Shown here: piece after piece, positions 26,573 through 35,451 of the stretch
Layout: every line of letters begins with the position of its first letter
Numbering within the stretch: the stretch's first letter is position 1
From: Sulfurimonas sp.
GTDB lineage: Bacteria; Campylobacterota; Campylobacteria; Campylobacterales; Sulfurimonadaceae
Assembly: GCA_026988315.1 (NCBI GenBank)
Contig: JALSLJ010000014.1
Coordinates: forward strand, 1 to 64,000
Direction of reading: 5' to 3'
DNA length: 64,000 nucleotides
Translations under genes and position numbers: made by a program
Notes under the pieces: model-generated
The model's input: only the letters and a program-made list of their open reading frames with translations
Told to the model about the DNA's origin: nothing
The model's database searches: none

Positions 26573-27055
26573 TTATGCTTCTTCTTCTAGTTTCTTTCTA
26601 AGCGCATCGATTCCAACTGCCATATTTGTAATTGGTGCCATCCAAGTTGCTGCAAGCATACCAAGGAGTTCTTCACGACCTGGAAGTTTAGCAAATGCTT
26701 CAATTTTAGCTATGTCCGCAGGTTCTTTATCTAAATAACCAGCTTTGATAACAAATTGTTCATTATCCTTAGCAAAATCTGAAGAAATTTTTGCAGCATT
26801 AATAACATCATCAGACCAAATAAAAATATTTGTGTCTTTAATTTCAACACCTGACATTCCAGAGTTATTTAATGCAATTGTTGCTAAAGTATTTTTAACA
26901 ACCTGAACACTTGTATCTTTAGCACGAGCTGCTTTTCTTAACTCTTCTAATTTACCAACTGTTAAGCCTTTGTAATCACAAATAACAACTGCAGTTGTAT
27001 TAGTAAATGAATCAGTTAATTGAGCAATAACTTCTGCTTTTTTCGATTTTAACAT
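26573..27055 (-). CDS. rplJ: 50S ribosomal protein L10
   Basis: The 160-residue protein forms the stalk base and binds L7/L12 dimers with its C-terminal helix. Typical segments are AVVICDYKGLTVGKLEELRK, VVKNTLA and KLPGREELLGMLAATWMAPI. AAGGAG precedes the ATG. A probable L10 leader RNA lies directly upstream, consistent with autogenous control. Confidence 0.97.
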   Translation of the reverse strand: MLKSKKAEVIAQLTDSFTNTTAVVICDYKGLTVGKLEELRKAARAKDTSVQVVKNTLATIALNNSGMSGVEIKDTNIFIWSDDVINAAKISSDFAKDNEQFVIKAGYLDKEPADIAKIEAFAKLPGREELLGMLAATWMAPITNMAVGIDALRKKLEEEA

Positions 27056-27080
27056 ATAATCTCCTTTCTAGACATAACTT

Positions 27081-27150
27081 CAAGAGGGGCGAGAAAGGCT
27101 CGATTAAGCTAACTACCGACACGGCAGATACCCCCAACTATCTTTAGTCC
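27081..27150 (-). ncRNA. Probable ribosomal L10 leader (cis-regulatory RNA)
   Basis: On the minus strand the sequence upstream of rplJ has the order expected for the L10 leader: AAAGATAGTTGGGGG, an internal hairpin (CTGCCG/CGGTAG), the conserved-looking GCTTAAT, a small CGAG/CTCG hairpin, and CGCCCCTC able to pair with the GGGG run. L10-L12 binding here would repress rplJL translation. Assigned from memory of the family pattern and position; a covariance-model search was not possible. Confidence 0.6.
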
Positions 27151-27179
27151 AAGTAATTCAGATTTCCATTACTGAAAAT

Positions 27180-27213
27180 CTTTACTTTGAGATACAAATA
27201 TCCCAAAATAAAG
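27180..27213 (-). promoter_or_regulatory. 15-bp stem-loop between rplA and the L10 leader
   Basis: A continuous 15-bp stem (with G-U pairs in the transcript) closes a 4-nt loop; arms are 27180-27194 and 27199-27213. It separates the rplKA and rplJL parts of the transcript and may be an RNase or attenuation site. Confidence 0.5.
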
Positions 27214-27255
27214 ACTTATTACAAGCCCATTAAGTATAACTCAATGGACTTCTTG

Positions 27256-27948
27256 CTATTTAATATCAGCTAATTCTATAACATCAAGCTTTACAGCAGG
27301 ACTCATAGTTAATGAAAGTACACCATTTTTAATATAGCGACCCTTGGCAGAAGCTGGTTTTTGTTTATTGATAGCTACAAGAAATGATGTCAGGTTTTCA
27401 GCAATTTTATCAGCATCAAAACTTGCTTTGCCAATACCTGCATGAATATTACCTTTTTTGTCAACACGGAACGCTACTTGACCACCTTTAACATTTTTAA
27501 CAGCAGTGGCAACATCTGGTGTAACAGTACCAGTTTTAGGGTTAGGCATTAAGCCTTTTGGCCCTAATATACGACCAATTTGGCCAACTAATCCCATACA
27601 GTCTGGTGCAGCAACAACAACATCAAAGTTAAAGATTCCCTCTTTTATATCAGCTACTAAATCATCAGTACCAACAATATCAGCGCCAGCAGCTTTAGCT
27701 TCATCAGCTTTAGCACCCTTAGCAAAAACTGCAACGCGTACAGTTTTACCAGTACCATGAGGTAGTACAATTGCACCACGAACCATTTGATCAGCATGAC
27801 GAGGATCAACATTTAAATTCAATGCTACCTCTACAGTTTCATCAAACTTTGCACTTTTTAATTCTTTTACAATATTAGCTGCTTCAACAACACTGTAAAC
27901 TTTTGTATTATCTATTTTTTCTAATAATTGTTTATATCTTTTACTCAT
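27256..27948 (-). CDS. rplA: 50S ribosomal protein L1
   Basis: The 230-residue protein from the ATG at 27948 (GGAG 8 nt upstream) begins [13 protein letters not shown]. An extension to 27975 is rejected because it lacks a ribosome site and family support. L1 signatures include [37 protein letters not shown] and [16 protein letters not shown]1 forms the mobile stalk at the ribosomal E site and often represses its own operon with rplK. Confidence 0.97.
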   Translation of the reverse strand: MSKRYKQLLEKIDNTKVYSVVEAANIVKELKSAKFDETVEVALNLNVDPRHADQMVRGAIVLPHGTGKTVRVAVFAKGAKADEAKAAGADIVGTDDLVADIKEGIFNFDVVVAAPDCMGLVGQIGRILGPKGLMPNPKTGTVTPDVATAVKNVKGGQVAFRVDKKGNIHAGIGKASFDADKIAENLTSFLVAINKQKPASAKGRYIKNGVLSLTMSPAVKLDVIELADIK

Positions 27949-28021
27949 TTTCAAATCTCCTATAAATTCTGCCACATAATTTTATATCACTGTGGTCGGT
28001 GATATTCTATGATAGAAATAT

Positions 28022-28447
28022 CTAATCTACTATCTCAATACCAATTGAACGAGCTGAACCAGCTAAAGTACTTGCAGCCATCTCTTTGTCATCAGTATTT
28101 AAATCTTCAATTTTTTGCTCAACAACTTCCATTAACTGAGCACGGGTAAGCTTACCAACTTTGTTCTTAAGTGGATTGTCAGTACCTTTTTTAAGTCCAG
28201 CAGCTTTCATAAGAAGTGCAGATGCTGGTGGTTGTTTAGTGATAAATGAAAAACTTCTATCACTATATACTGTAATAACAACAGGAACTTTAAATCCCAT
28301 TTTATCTTTTGTTTTTTCATTAAATGATTTACAAAATTCCATGATGTTAACACCACGCTGTCCTAGTGCTGGTCCAACTGGTGGAGCCGGATTTGCTTTA
28401 CCAGCTTCAATTTGTAGCTTGATATAGTCCATAACTTTTTTTGCCAT
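28022..28447 (-). CDS. rplK: 50S ribosomal protein L11
   Basis: The 141-residue protein has the L11 N-terminal motif [20 protein letters not shown] and [15 protein letters not shown], and the rRNA-binding C-terminal domain ending in [14 protein letters not shown]. It forms the GTPase-associated centre with L10/L12. It lies between nusG and rplA in the standard order. Confidence 0.98.
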   Translation of the reverse strand: MAKKVMDYIKLQIEAGKANPAPPVGPALGQRGVNIMEFCKSFNEKTKDKMGFKVPVVITVYSDRSFSFITKQPPASALLMKAAGLKKGTDNPLKNKVGKLTRAQLMEVVEQKIEDLNTDDKEMAASTLAGSARSIGIEIVD

Positions 28448-28467
28448 GTTTTTTTCCTTTTATGTAA

Positions 28468-28995
28468 TTAGATTATTTTTTCAACTTGAGTGTATGAGAT
28501 ATCCACTGGTGTTGCTCTGCCAAATATTGAAACATTTAGCTTTAAAGTACCATGCTCTAAATCATACTCATCTACCGTTGCTGTAAAGTTTGCAAATGGT
28601 CCATCTATAATACGAACCATCTCACCATTGTCAAAGAATACTTTTGGTTTTGGAGCCGCTCTATTGTTTACACGATCAAGTATTACATTTATGTCATGCT
28701 CACTTAAGGGTGTAGGAATATTCGATTCACCAATAAATCCAGAAACTTTTGGTAAAGACTGAATCATATGTTGCACTTCTGTAGTTAGGTCGATTTTTGC
28801 AAAAACATATCCTGAATAAAGGGAGCGTTCCGATATTTTCTTTTTACCATCTTTCACTTCTATAACATCTTCTGTAGGAACAATAACTTCAGTAATAGCT
28901 TCTTCAAGACCATACTCTTCAATCATACTAAATATAGCATCTCGTACAGTTCTATCATTGCCGTAGGTTTGAATGGAATACCATTGATGTGCCAT
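28468..28995 (-). CDS. nusG: Transcription elongation/antitermination factor NusG
   Basis: The 175-residue protein has the NGN domain (HQWYSIQTYGNDRTVRDAI, SLYSGYVFAKIDL, IQSLPKVSGFIG) and a C-terminal KOW domain (NGEMVRIIDGPFANFTATVD). NusG binds polymerase and couples it to Rho or S10. It is 10 nt downstream of secE. Confidence 0.97.
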   Translation of the reverse strand: MAHQWYSIQTYGNDRTVRDAIFSMIEEYGLEEAITEVIVPTEDVIEVKDGKKKISERSLYSGYVFAKIDLTTEVQHMIQSLPKVSGFIGESNIPTPLSEHDINVILDRVNNRAAPKPKVFFDNGEMVRIIDGPFANFTATVDEYDLEHGTLKLNVSIFGRATPVDISYTQVEKII

Positions 28996-29005
28996 AACTA
29001 ACCCC

Positions 29006-29185
29006 TTAACCTAAAATTGCAGACATTACAGATGACATTAGTAAATCAACTAAAGCTAAAAAAGCAGCAATCACTGTTACAACTATCAATACTGCTATAT
29101 AAGCTTGTTTAACCTGACCTTTTGTAGGAAAGATTACCTTAGTTAACTCTGCTCTTGCGTTTCTAATATGTAAACCTAAATTCAT
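29006..29185 (-). CDS. secE: Preprotein translocase subunit SecE
   Basis: A 59-residue single-helix form with an amphipathic N-terminus (RNARAELTKVIFPTKGQ) and one membrane helix (AYIAVLIVVTVIAAFLALVD). The ATG at 29185 is preferred over a TTG immediately upstream because it gives AGGA a normal 7-nt spacing. SecE stabilises SecY in the Sec channel. It precedes nusG as in most bacteria. Confidence 0.93.
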   Translation of the reverse strand: MNLGLHIRNARAELTKVIFPTKGQVKQAYIAVLIVVTVIAAFLALVDLLMSSVMSAILG

Positions 29186-29249
29186 CAAATATTCCTAAAA
29201 GTGCATTATTTATAAATAAAGCTACTCAGCTTCACTAATAATTAATGTG

Positions 29250-29325
29250 TGGCAGGCGTAGAGAGACTCGAACTCCCAACACCCGGATTTGGAATCCGGT
29301 GCTCTACCATTGGAGCTATACGCCT
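29250..29325 (-). tRNA. tRNA-Trp (anticodon CCA)
   Basis: A 76-nt cloverleaf on the minus strand with acceptor stem AGGCGTA/TACGCCT, anticodon loop TTCCAAA carrying CCA, T-loop TTCGAGT and a genome-encoded 3' CCA. It lies between rpmG and secE, the usual place in this operon. Confidence 0.96.
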
Positions 29326-29375
29326 AAAAGATTAATAAATAGGAAAATCCTATTTAAAACAAAAGAGAAAAAACT

Positions 29376-29528
29376 TTACAGTTTCATCTCTTTGTGTATC
29401 GTATGTTCTCTACAAAACTTACAATATTTTCTCACTGAAAATTTTTCAGTATGAGTTTTTTTATTTTTTGTTGTGTGATAATTACGCCTAGTACATTTCT
29501 CACAACCTAAGTGAATTGCTTCTCTCAT
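29376..29528 (-). CDS. rpmG: 50S ribosomal protein L33
   Basis: A 50-residue protein on the minus strand: start ATG at 29528, sequence MREAIHLGCEKCTRRNYHTT, then a basic stretch, KYCKFCREHTIHKE and stop. Two CxxC pairs mark it as the zinc-binding form of L33. It lies between tuf and tRNA-Trp, the canonical position. Confidence 0.93.
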   Translation of the reverse strand: MREAIHLGCEKCTRRNYHTTKNKKTHTEKFSVRKYCKFCREHTIHKEMKL

Positions 29529-29574
29529 CTTAAATTACCTTTTTAAAGGATTAATGCAAATTCGCCAAAGCGAA

Positions 29575-30774
29575 TTATGCAAGAATCGATGCTACAACAC
29601 CAGCACCAACAGTTCTACCACCCTCACGGATTGCAAACTTAGTACCTTCTTCCATAGCGATTGGATGAATTAACTCAGCAGTGATGCTTACATTGTCACC
29701 TGGCATAACCATCTCAGTACCTTCTGGTAAAGTGATTGCACCTGTAACATCTGTCGTACGAACATAGAACTGAGGACGATAACCGTTGAAGAATGGAGTA
29801 TGACGACCACCTTCATCTTTACTTAGTACATAAATCTCAGCTGTAAATTTTGTGTGTGGAGTGATTGTACCTGGCTTACAAAGTACTTGACCACGCTCAA
29901 CATCATCTTTACCGATACCACGAACAAGAATACCACAGTTATCTCCTGCTTCACCTTGCTCCATCTCTTTACGGAACATCTCAACACCAGTAACAGTAGT
30001 TGTTTGCGTATCTTTGATACCAACAATTTCTACAGTTTCACCAACCTTAATAACACCACGCTCGATACGACCAGTAACAACTGTTCCACGGCCAGAAATT
30101 GAGAAAACATCCTCAACAGGCATTAAGAAATCTTTATCAGTTTCACGAGTTGGTTCTGGAATATACTCATCTACACTAGCCATAAGTGCAATAATTTTAT
30201 CTGACCACTCACCAAGAGTACCAGTTTTTGCTTCTTCAAGAGCTTTAAGAGCTGATCCAGCAGTGATTGGAGTATCGTCACCTGGGAAATCATACATATC
30301 TAGTAGTTCACGGATTTCCATCTCTACTAATTCCATAAGTTCTTCATCATCAACCATATCTTCTTTGTTCATGAAAACAACGATATATGGAACACCAACT
30401 TGCTTAGAAAGAAGGATATGCTCACGAGTTTGTGGCATAGGACCATCAGCTGCAGAAACAACTAAAATAGCACCATCCATTTGAGCAGCACCTGTAATCA
30501 TGTTCTTAACATAATCTGCGTGACCTGGACAATCAACGTGTGCATAGTGACGCTTGTCAGTCTCATACTCAACATGTGAAGTAGCGATAGTAATACCACG
30601 CTCTCTCTCTTCTGGTGCATTATCAATTGCATCATAATCCATAAGCTCTGCACCGTTAGTTACTGCTAATACTGCAGTAATAGCTGCTGTTAATGTTGTT
30701 TTACCATGATCAACGTGACCAATTGTACCAATGTTTACATGCGGTTTATTACGCTCAAACTTTTCTTTTGCCAT
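29575..30774 (-). CDS. tuf: Elongation factor Tu
   Basis: The 399-residue GTPase starts [21 protein letters not shown]1 is [15 protein letters not shown]3 [17 protein letters not shown]4 MNKEDMVD. The ATG at 30774 has a strong CGGAGGACACT upstream; extension to 30828 is rejected. EF-Tu delivers aminoacyl-tRNA to the ribosome. A -10 box at 30811-30816 and co-transcription with four upstream tRNAs both look possible. Confidence 0.98.
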   Translation of the reverse strand: MAKEKFERNKPHVNIGTIGHVDHGKTTLTAAITAVLAVTNGAELMDYDAIDNAPEERERGITIATSHVEYETDKRHYAHVDCPGHADYVKNMITGAAQMDGAILVVSAADGPMPQTREHILLSKQVGVPYIVVFMNKEDMVDDEELMELVEMEIRELLDMYDFPGDDTPITAGSALKALEEAKTGTLGEWSDKIIALMASVDEYIPEPTRETDKDFLMPVEDVFSISGRGTVVTGRIERGVIKVGETVEIVGIKDTQTTTVTGVEMFRKEMEQGEAGDNCGILVRGIGKDDVERGQVLCKPGTITPHTKFTAEIYVLSKDEGGRHTPFFNGYRPQFYVRTTDVTGAITLPEGTEMVMPGDNVSITAELIHPIAMEEGTKFAIREGGRTVGAGVVASILA

Positions 30775-30810
30775 AGTGTCCTCCGACTTTAATTGTGAAT
30801 TAGAAATGGG

Positions 30811-30816
30811 ATTATA
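30811..30816 (-). promoter_or_regulatory. -10 box upstream of tuf
   Basis: TATAAT in GGGTATAATCCC on the minus strand, 37 nt before the tuf start codon. No good -35 box at 17 nt. It would give tuf its own promoter in addition to read-through from the tRNA promoter at 31.4 kb. Confidence 0.5.
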
Positions 30817-30826
30817 CCCAAAAATC

Positions 30827-30968
30827 ATTCAATTATTGCTTAAATTCTTTTAAAACTTATTAATGGTGCTGACGGTGGGAATTGAACCCACGGCCTCTTC
30901 CTTACCAAGGAAGTGCTCTACCCCTGAGCCACGACAGCCTCTGGGTGGTCTATAAGCAATAATTGAAT
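30827..30968. repeat. 16-bp perfect inverted repeat bracketing tRNA-Thr(GGU)
   Basis: ATTCAATTATTGCTTA (30827-30842) is the exact reverse complement of TAAGCAATAATTGAAT (30953-30968). The tRNA gene (30864-30938) sits between, with 21 and 14 nt on either side. In the precursor RNA the arms could pair and present the tRNA as a branch of a long stem. Confidence 0.85.
30864..30938 (-). tRNA. tRNA-Thr (anticodon GGT)
   Basis: A 75-nt cloverleaf with encoded CCA. D-stem GCTC/GAGC, anticodon stem CTTCC/GGAAG with loop TTGGTAA, T-loop TTCAATT. The acceptor arms GCTGTCG and CGTCAGC leave a T-T mismatch at the fifth pair; otherwise the structure is complete. Confidence 0.94.
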
Positions 30969-31095
30969 AATTCTTCATTGTAATATTAGTTTTATGATTA
31001 GATTTAAAAGCTATATAGTTATTTATAATATACTATATAATTGAAGTAATTTTAAGTGGTAATTATACTTCAGCTTCCAGAAAGTAAACATTCAA

Positions 31096-31171
<76 letters not shown>

Positions 31172-31188
31172 ATATACCATTGAAAAAG

Positions 31189-31273
31189 TGGTGGTGAGAA
31201 GAGGAGTCGAACCTCTGAACCCATAGGGAGCAGATTTACAGTCTGCCGTCGTTGGCCACTTGACTATCTCACC
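31189..31273 (-). tRNA. tRNA-Tyr (anticodon GTA)
   Basis: An 85-nt class II tRNA with long variable arm, acceptor GGTGAGA/TCTCACC, anticodon loop CTGTAAA carrying GTA, T-loop TTCGACT and encoded CCA. Confidence 0.96.
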
Positions 31274-31315
31274 ACATATATCTGGTCTAACACTGTTTCT
31301 AATATCTCTCATTCA

Positions 31316-31392
31316 TGGTGCCGTCACGAGGATTTGAACCCCGGGCCTGCTGATTACAAATCAGCTGCTCTAGCCAACTGAGCTATGACGGC
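31316..31392 (-). tRNA. tRNA-Thr (anticodon TGT)
   Basis: A 77-nt cloverleaf with acceptor GCCGTCA/TGACGGC, anticodon loop TTTGTAA carrying TGT, T-loop TTCAAAT and encoded CCA. First gene of the tRNA-tuf unit, just downstream of a consensus promoter. Confidence 0.96.
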
Positions 31393-31410
31393 CTTTGAAT
31401 TTGAGCCAGA

Positions 31411-31439
31411 ATTATAGTGCAAAAGATTTTTAATGTCAA
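31411..31439 (-). promoter_or_regulatory. Consensus sigma-70 promoter of the tRNA-tuf-ribosomal block
   Basis: On the minus strand TTGACA (31434-31439) and TATAAT (31411-31416) are perfect hexamers separated by exactly 17 nt. The expected start point lies about 10-12 nt before tRNA-Thr(UGU). It is the strongest promoter match I found in the window. Confidence 0.9.
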
Positions 31440-31448
31440 GTGTTTTTC

Positions 31449-33362
31449 TTAGAAATATAAAAAATCTCCATCTTTTAGTATATTTGCCTCCCATTTGCCC
31501 CTATATTGTTCCATCTCTTTTATTATTGTATTCATAAAACTTGGTTTTATATGGTTTATGTAAAGCTCGATATCTTCCCTTTTTAACTTTTTTAGTTGCT
31601 CAAAAAGTAATTTTGGTGTTAAATGCTTACTTTCTATTGCAAGATTTTCCATATCCGATGGAAAAGAACATTCAATTACCATTGATTTTATATCTTTTCT
31701 TTTATCAATTATTTCAAGTATATTATCAAGACTAAATGTATCTGCTGTTATCAACACACTTGTATCACTCTTCTTCACAATATATCCGCAACTTGGAACT
31801 GTATGGTCTGTTGCAAACGCCTCTATGCTCTCATCAACACCAATCTTATATACTACGCCTATTTCTAACTCTGTATATTTAATTGTCATTTTTTTTGAAT
31901 TATTCATCGGGATAGCAGAAAAATCTGGCCAAATTAGATTATTTAAAAAATATTTTTTTACAGCTTTAATAGTTTGGGGAAGCCCTATAATATTTAATGT
32001 TTTTGTCCGCATAGAGAAATAGTTATCTATTATATATGCTATATCGCTAATATGATCAAGATGAGAGTGTGTAAGCCAAATGTTTTCTATCTTGAGAGAT
32101 TCCTCTTCCAAAGGTTCAAGTAAATTCCCCGCATCAATCACATTTTTTGGGTTCAGTAAAAATGCACTTGTACCAAAACCTTTTGCTTTTGTCCCATAAG
32201 CACCTAGAACCTTAATGGTTTCACCATAAATCTCTTTCTCTTGCACAAAAGAGTCTTTAAATGTTTCTCTAATTTCTAAAAATTTATCTATATTTTCAAA
32301 AAACATATCTACTAAACTTGGGTCAAAATGTTTTCCTCTCTCTTCCTTGAAGAGATTAAAAATTCTATCATCATCCCACGCTTTTTTATAAACTCTGTCA
32401 GAGCCTAGAGCATCAAAAACATCCGCTATAGCTGTGATTCGACCATATATATGAATCTCATCACCCTTAAGTTTTCTTGGATATCCTGTTCCATCCCATT
32501 TTTCATGATGCTCATACGATACAATAGCCGCAGCTTTAAGGAGAGGGCGATCAGAGTTCTTTATCATACTATAGCCCAGTTCAGCATGGGTATCCATTAT
32601 ACTTCGCTCTTGAGCATTGAAACGACCTGGCTTTTTCAGTACTGAATCAGGAATAGCAATTTTACCTATGTCATGCATAGGGCTTGCTTGTTTTAATAAC
32701 TCTGCTTCTTTCTCATCCATCCCAATTGCTAGAGCTAAAACCTTAGAATACTCTGCGACTCTTTTTACATGATTCCCAGTCTCTTTACTTCTACTCTCAC
32801 CAATAGCACCCATAGTAAAGACAACCTCTTTTTGAGTATCTTCTATCTCTGCTGTGAGTTTTGCCGAAATTATTGTCTCTGCGGCATAGGTACTCGCTAA
32901 AAGCAAGCGCTCCATGTCTCTCTCATCAAAAACACCCTTTTCCCCTTTATGGTTTATAACTTGAAATGCACCAATAATCTCATTTTCATTGTCACACATA
33001 GGGATAACCATCATACTTTTTGTTGTATATCCAGTTTTTTTGTCAATATCAGAGTTAAACCTATCATCTTTATATACATCATCAATAATAATCTTTTCAT
33101 TATTCATAATCGAGCTACCTACAATTCCAGAGTTAATTGGTAACTCTATGGCATCCATCCCATGCGCTACTTTTGTCCATATGCTCTTTTTATCATCATT
33201 TACAACCCAGACAGTACATCGATCAGCACTTGTAAGAGCTCTACCCATATCTGCTAAAACCATAATAATATCATCGTAGCTTCTCATAGAAGAAACTTCT
33301 GTTAAGTATTTAAATATAAGTTTTAAAATCTCGTTTGCACTTAAACTTCTTGCGTGTTTCAT
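31449..33362 (-). CDS. GAF / HD-GYP / class II cyclic-nucleotide phosphodiesterase fusion
   Basis: The 637-residue soluble protein has three parts. Residues about 20-170 are a GAF sensor domain (RCTVWVVND, NSGIVGSSI, MMVIPMCDNENEIIGAFQVI). Residues 180-365 are an HD-GYP domain with HD at 230-231 (MHDIGK), HH then GTGYP at 291-295, and AIADVFDAL; this family hydrolyses c-di-GMP. Residues 384-637 are a metallo-beta-lactamase-fold domain with VIDAGNL, HSHLDH at 432-437, IWPDFSAIP, ATDHTVPSCGYIV and HLTPKLL, the pattern of class II 3',5'-cyclic nucleotide phosphodiesterases. It lies 27 nt downstream of a CHASE2 nucleotidyl cyclase. Substrates are inferred, not shown. Confidence 0.88.
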   Translation of the reverse strand: MKHARSLSANEILKLIFKYLTEVSSMRSYDDIIMVLADMGRALTSADRCTVWVVNDDKKSIWTKVAHGMDAIELPINSGIVGSSIMNNEKIIIDDVYKDDRFNSDIDKKTGYTTKSMMVIPMCDNENEIIGAFQVINHKGEKGVFDERDMERLLLASTYAAETIISAKLTAEIEDTQKEVVFTMGAIGESRSKETGNHVKRVAEYSKVLALAIGMDEKEAELLKQASPMHDIGKIAIPDSVLKKPGRFNAQERSIMDTHAELGYSMIKNSDRPLLKAAAIVSYEHHEKWDGTGYPRKLKGDEIHIYGRITAIADVFDALGSDRVYKKAWDDDRIFNLFKEERGKHFDPSLVDMFFENIDKFLEIRETFKDSFVQEKEIYGETIKVLGAYGTKAKGFGTSAFLLNPKNVIDAGNLLEPLEEESLKIENIWLTHSHLDHISDIAYIIDNYFSMRTKTLNIIGLPQTIKAVKKYFLNNLIWPDFSAIPMNNSKKMTIKYTELEIGVVYKIGVDESIEAFATDHTVPSCGYIVKKSDTSVLITADTFSLDNILEIIDKRKDIKSMVIECSFPSDMENLAIESKHLTPKLLFEQLKKLKREDIELYINHIKPSFMNTIIKEMEQYRGKWEANILKDGDFLYF

Positions 33363-33389
33363 ACTAAGTCCTTAGTCATAAATAACCCT

Positions 33390-35435
33390 CTATTTTGTTG
33401 TCATCTTATGTACACCCCATGGATGTTTATCATCTATTTGTTGCACAAAATATTTTGATACGCCATCATCATATTTTTCTACTAAATATCCAAATAATTT
33501 TTGAGCACCTTCTAAATTATCATCTATATATAAATTTAATGCCTCATCATAAAGTTTCTTAAGTTCTCTAGCATCATCTGTAAAAGGGAGCAGTTCATAC
33601 AATAATACCGCTTCATTTTTGCCTTTTACCTTAACAGGTTCTATTTTTCTATAAACAAAGATATCACTAATTTTAAGAACCGTAAACTCTGTTATCAAAA
33701 TATTAATCCCATAGTTTTTAGTTAAGCCCTCCACTCTTGAAGCTAAATTAACACCATCACCTATGACAGTATAGTTAAATCTTGTATCTGAGCCCATATT
33801 TCCAACAACAACCTCAGCAGTATTTATCCCTATACCAATTTTTATAGGGGTCAAACCCTCGGAGATTAATTGCTTATTTAGGGTATTTAATCTCTCTATC
33901 ATCACTAAAGCTGTTTTACACGAAGCATCTGCATGCTCTTTTACATCCACAGGAGCATTAAAAAACGCCATAACTGCATCACCTATGTATTTATCAAGCA
34001 TCCCACCATTTTCTAGAACTGCATCAGTCATTGGGGTAAAATACCTATTTAAAAGCTTAATTAAAGAAACTGGATCCATAGACTCTGAGATTGTTGTAAA
34101 ACCCCTAATGTCACTAAAAAGGATACTAAGCTCTTTTTTTTCTCCACCTAATGAAAGTGCTTCTGGATTTTCTATGAGCCTATCAAGCAGGTCTGCTGAG
34201 AGGTAAGAGGAGAAAGCTTCGCGTATAAATCGACCACCTTTTTCTTGAATATTGAATGTGATTGCCTCCACTCCAAGCATACTTAAAACTAAAGCTATCA
34301 AAGGGTAAAAAAGATCAATATATAGCATCTCTACCACAAATAGATAACGAATAAAAGCATATAACGCTAAATACACTACAATATTTATAACAACTCTATA
34401 TAAAATCTTTTTGAAAAGTAAAACTAAAATAAAAGGCAATAAAACCATAACAATAACCAACAAAGAGCTTACACCGAGATATTCTTTAATGAGATGATCT
34501 TGTAAATAGTTGGAGATAAATGTATAGTGAAGCAGTGGGCCAGGCATTGGTCCCATTGGTGTGCTTACAACATCCCCCGCTCCAACCTCTGTAATTCCTA
34601 GTATTACTATTTTGCCCTCAAAATACTCAGGTGCTATCTTTTGTGTTGCAAGATCTAAAAACGACACAACATCATATTGGTCGGGTTGATAAAAATTGAG
34701 CCTTACAAAACCGTTGTCATTAAGTTCAATCGACTTATTGTTTATTGCAACAGTTCTATCCCCTATCCTTTGAATATCTGCATTATATTTAAGTCGAATC
34801 CCCTGAATAGCTAAAGATGGATATAAAATATTTTGAAAATACACTGCAATTGGATAAGAGCGAAGCAGATGATCACTCTCAGAGAGAGTAGAAAAACTTC
34901 CAGAGAGAGAGCAAGATTCCATTATTGGCAAAATATTCATCTCTGCATAAGAAGCTGAAATAAAAGGTGGGTTTTTATATTCTGCGATTTGAGCTTGAAG
35001 CATATCAAGTGAAGAGTCACTCAGTATCTCAAGCACTTCATCACTGATTTCTTGCGTAGATGTATGCCTAAGAAAAAATCCACAGACACTGCTATTTAGT
35101 CCAGCTATCGACTCTGCAAGTGCCATGTCTTGTTCTTTGGATGTTGGCTCTGAAAAAATCATATCCATCAGCACAACATCTGCTTGACTTAAAGCATCTA
35201 CTCCCTTTGCTAAAACATCCCTATCCCAAGGCCATCTTCCAAACTCATTTACGCTAGGCTCATCAACCGCCACAAAAACTATCTCTTCACTCGGTTCTTT
35301 TTTTTGTAAATTAAAATTAACATCATTAAAGCGTAAAGAAAAACTCTCAAAAGGCTCTATTTTATTTATTTGAAGTAGGAGCGTTACTATTATTATTGTC
35401 AGTAATAAAGTAAGATAGAGAAGTTTATCTTTCAC
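33390..35435 (-). CDS. CHASE2 class III adenylate/guanylate cyclase
   Basis: The 681-residue protein has an N-terminal membrane helix (7-22), a CHASE2-type periplasmic domain (about 23-315: VFVAVDEPSVNEFGRWPWDR, DVVLMDMIF, GKIVILGITEVGAGD), three membrane helices (about 322-393) and a C-terminal class III cyclase. Catalytic positions visible: metal Asp442 (FSDIRGF) and Asp486 (IGDAVMAF), base-recognising Lys482 and Thr556 (NYTVIGD), and transition-state Asn563 and Arg567 (VNLASR). The Lys/Thr pair indicates an adenylate cyclase of the IIIb kind. The start is GTG 35435. It sits between a FecR-domain gene and a phosphodiesterase fusion. Confidence 0.93.
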   Translation of the reverse strand: MKDKLLYLTLLLTIIIVTLLLQINKIEPFESFSLRFNDVNFNLQKKEPSEEIVFVAVDEPSVNEFGRWPWDRDVLAKGVDALSQADVVLMDMIFSEPTSKEQDMALAESIAGLNSSVCGFFLRHTSTQEISDEVLEILSDSSLDMLQAQIAEYKNPPFISASYAEMNILPIMESCSLSGSFSTLSESDHLLRSYPIAVYFQNILYPSLAIQGIRLKYNADIQRIGDRTVAINNKSIELNDNGFVRLNFYQPDQYDVVSFLDLATQKIAPEYFEGKIVILGITEVGAGDVVSTPMGPMPGPLLHYTFISNYLQDHLIKEYLGVSSLLVIVMVLLPFILVLLFKKILYRVVINIVVYLALYAFIRYLFVVEMLYIDLFYPLIALVLSMLGVEAITFNIQEKGGRFIREAFSSYLSADLLDRLIENPEALSLGGEKKELSILFSDIRGFTTISESMDPVSLIKLLNRYFTPMTDAVLENGGMLDKYIGDAVMAFFNAPVDVKEHADASCKTALVMIERLNTLNKQLISEGLTPIKIGIGINTAEVVVGNMGSDTRFNYTVIGDGVNLASRVEGLTKNYGINILITEFTVLKISDIFVYRKIEPVKVKGKNEAVLLYELLPFTDDARELKKLYDEALNLYIDDNLEGAQKLFGYLVEKYDDGVSKYFVQQIDDKHPWGVHKMTTK

Positions 35436-35451
35436 TATGTAAATCCCCGTT

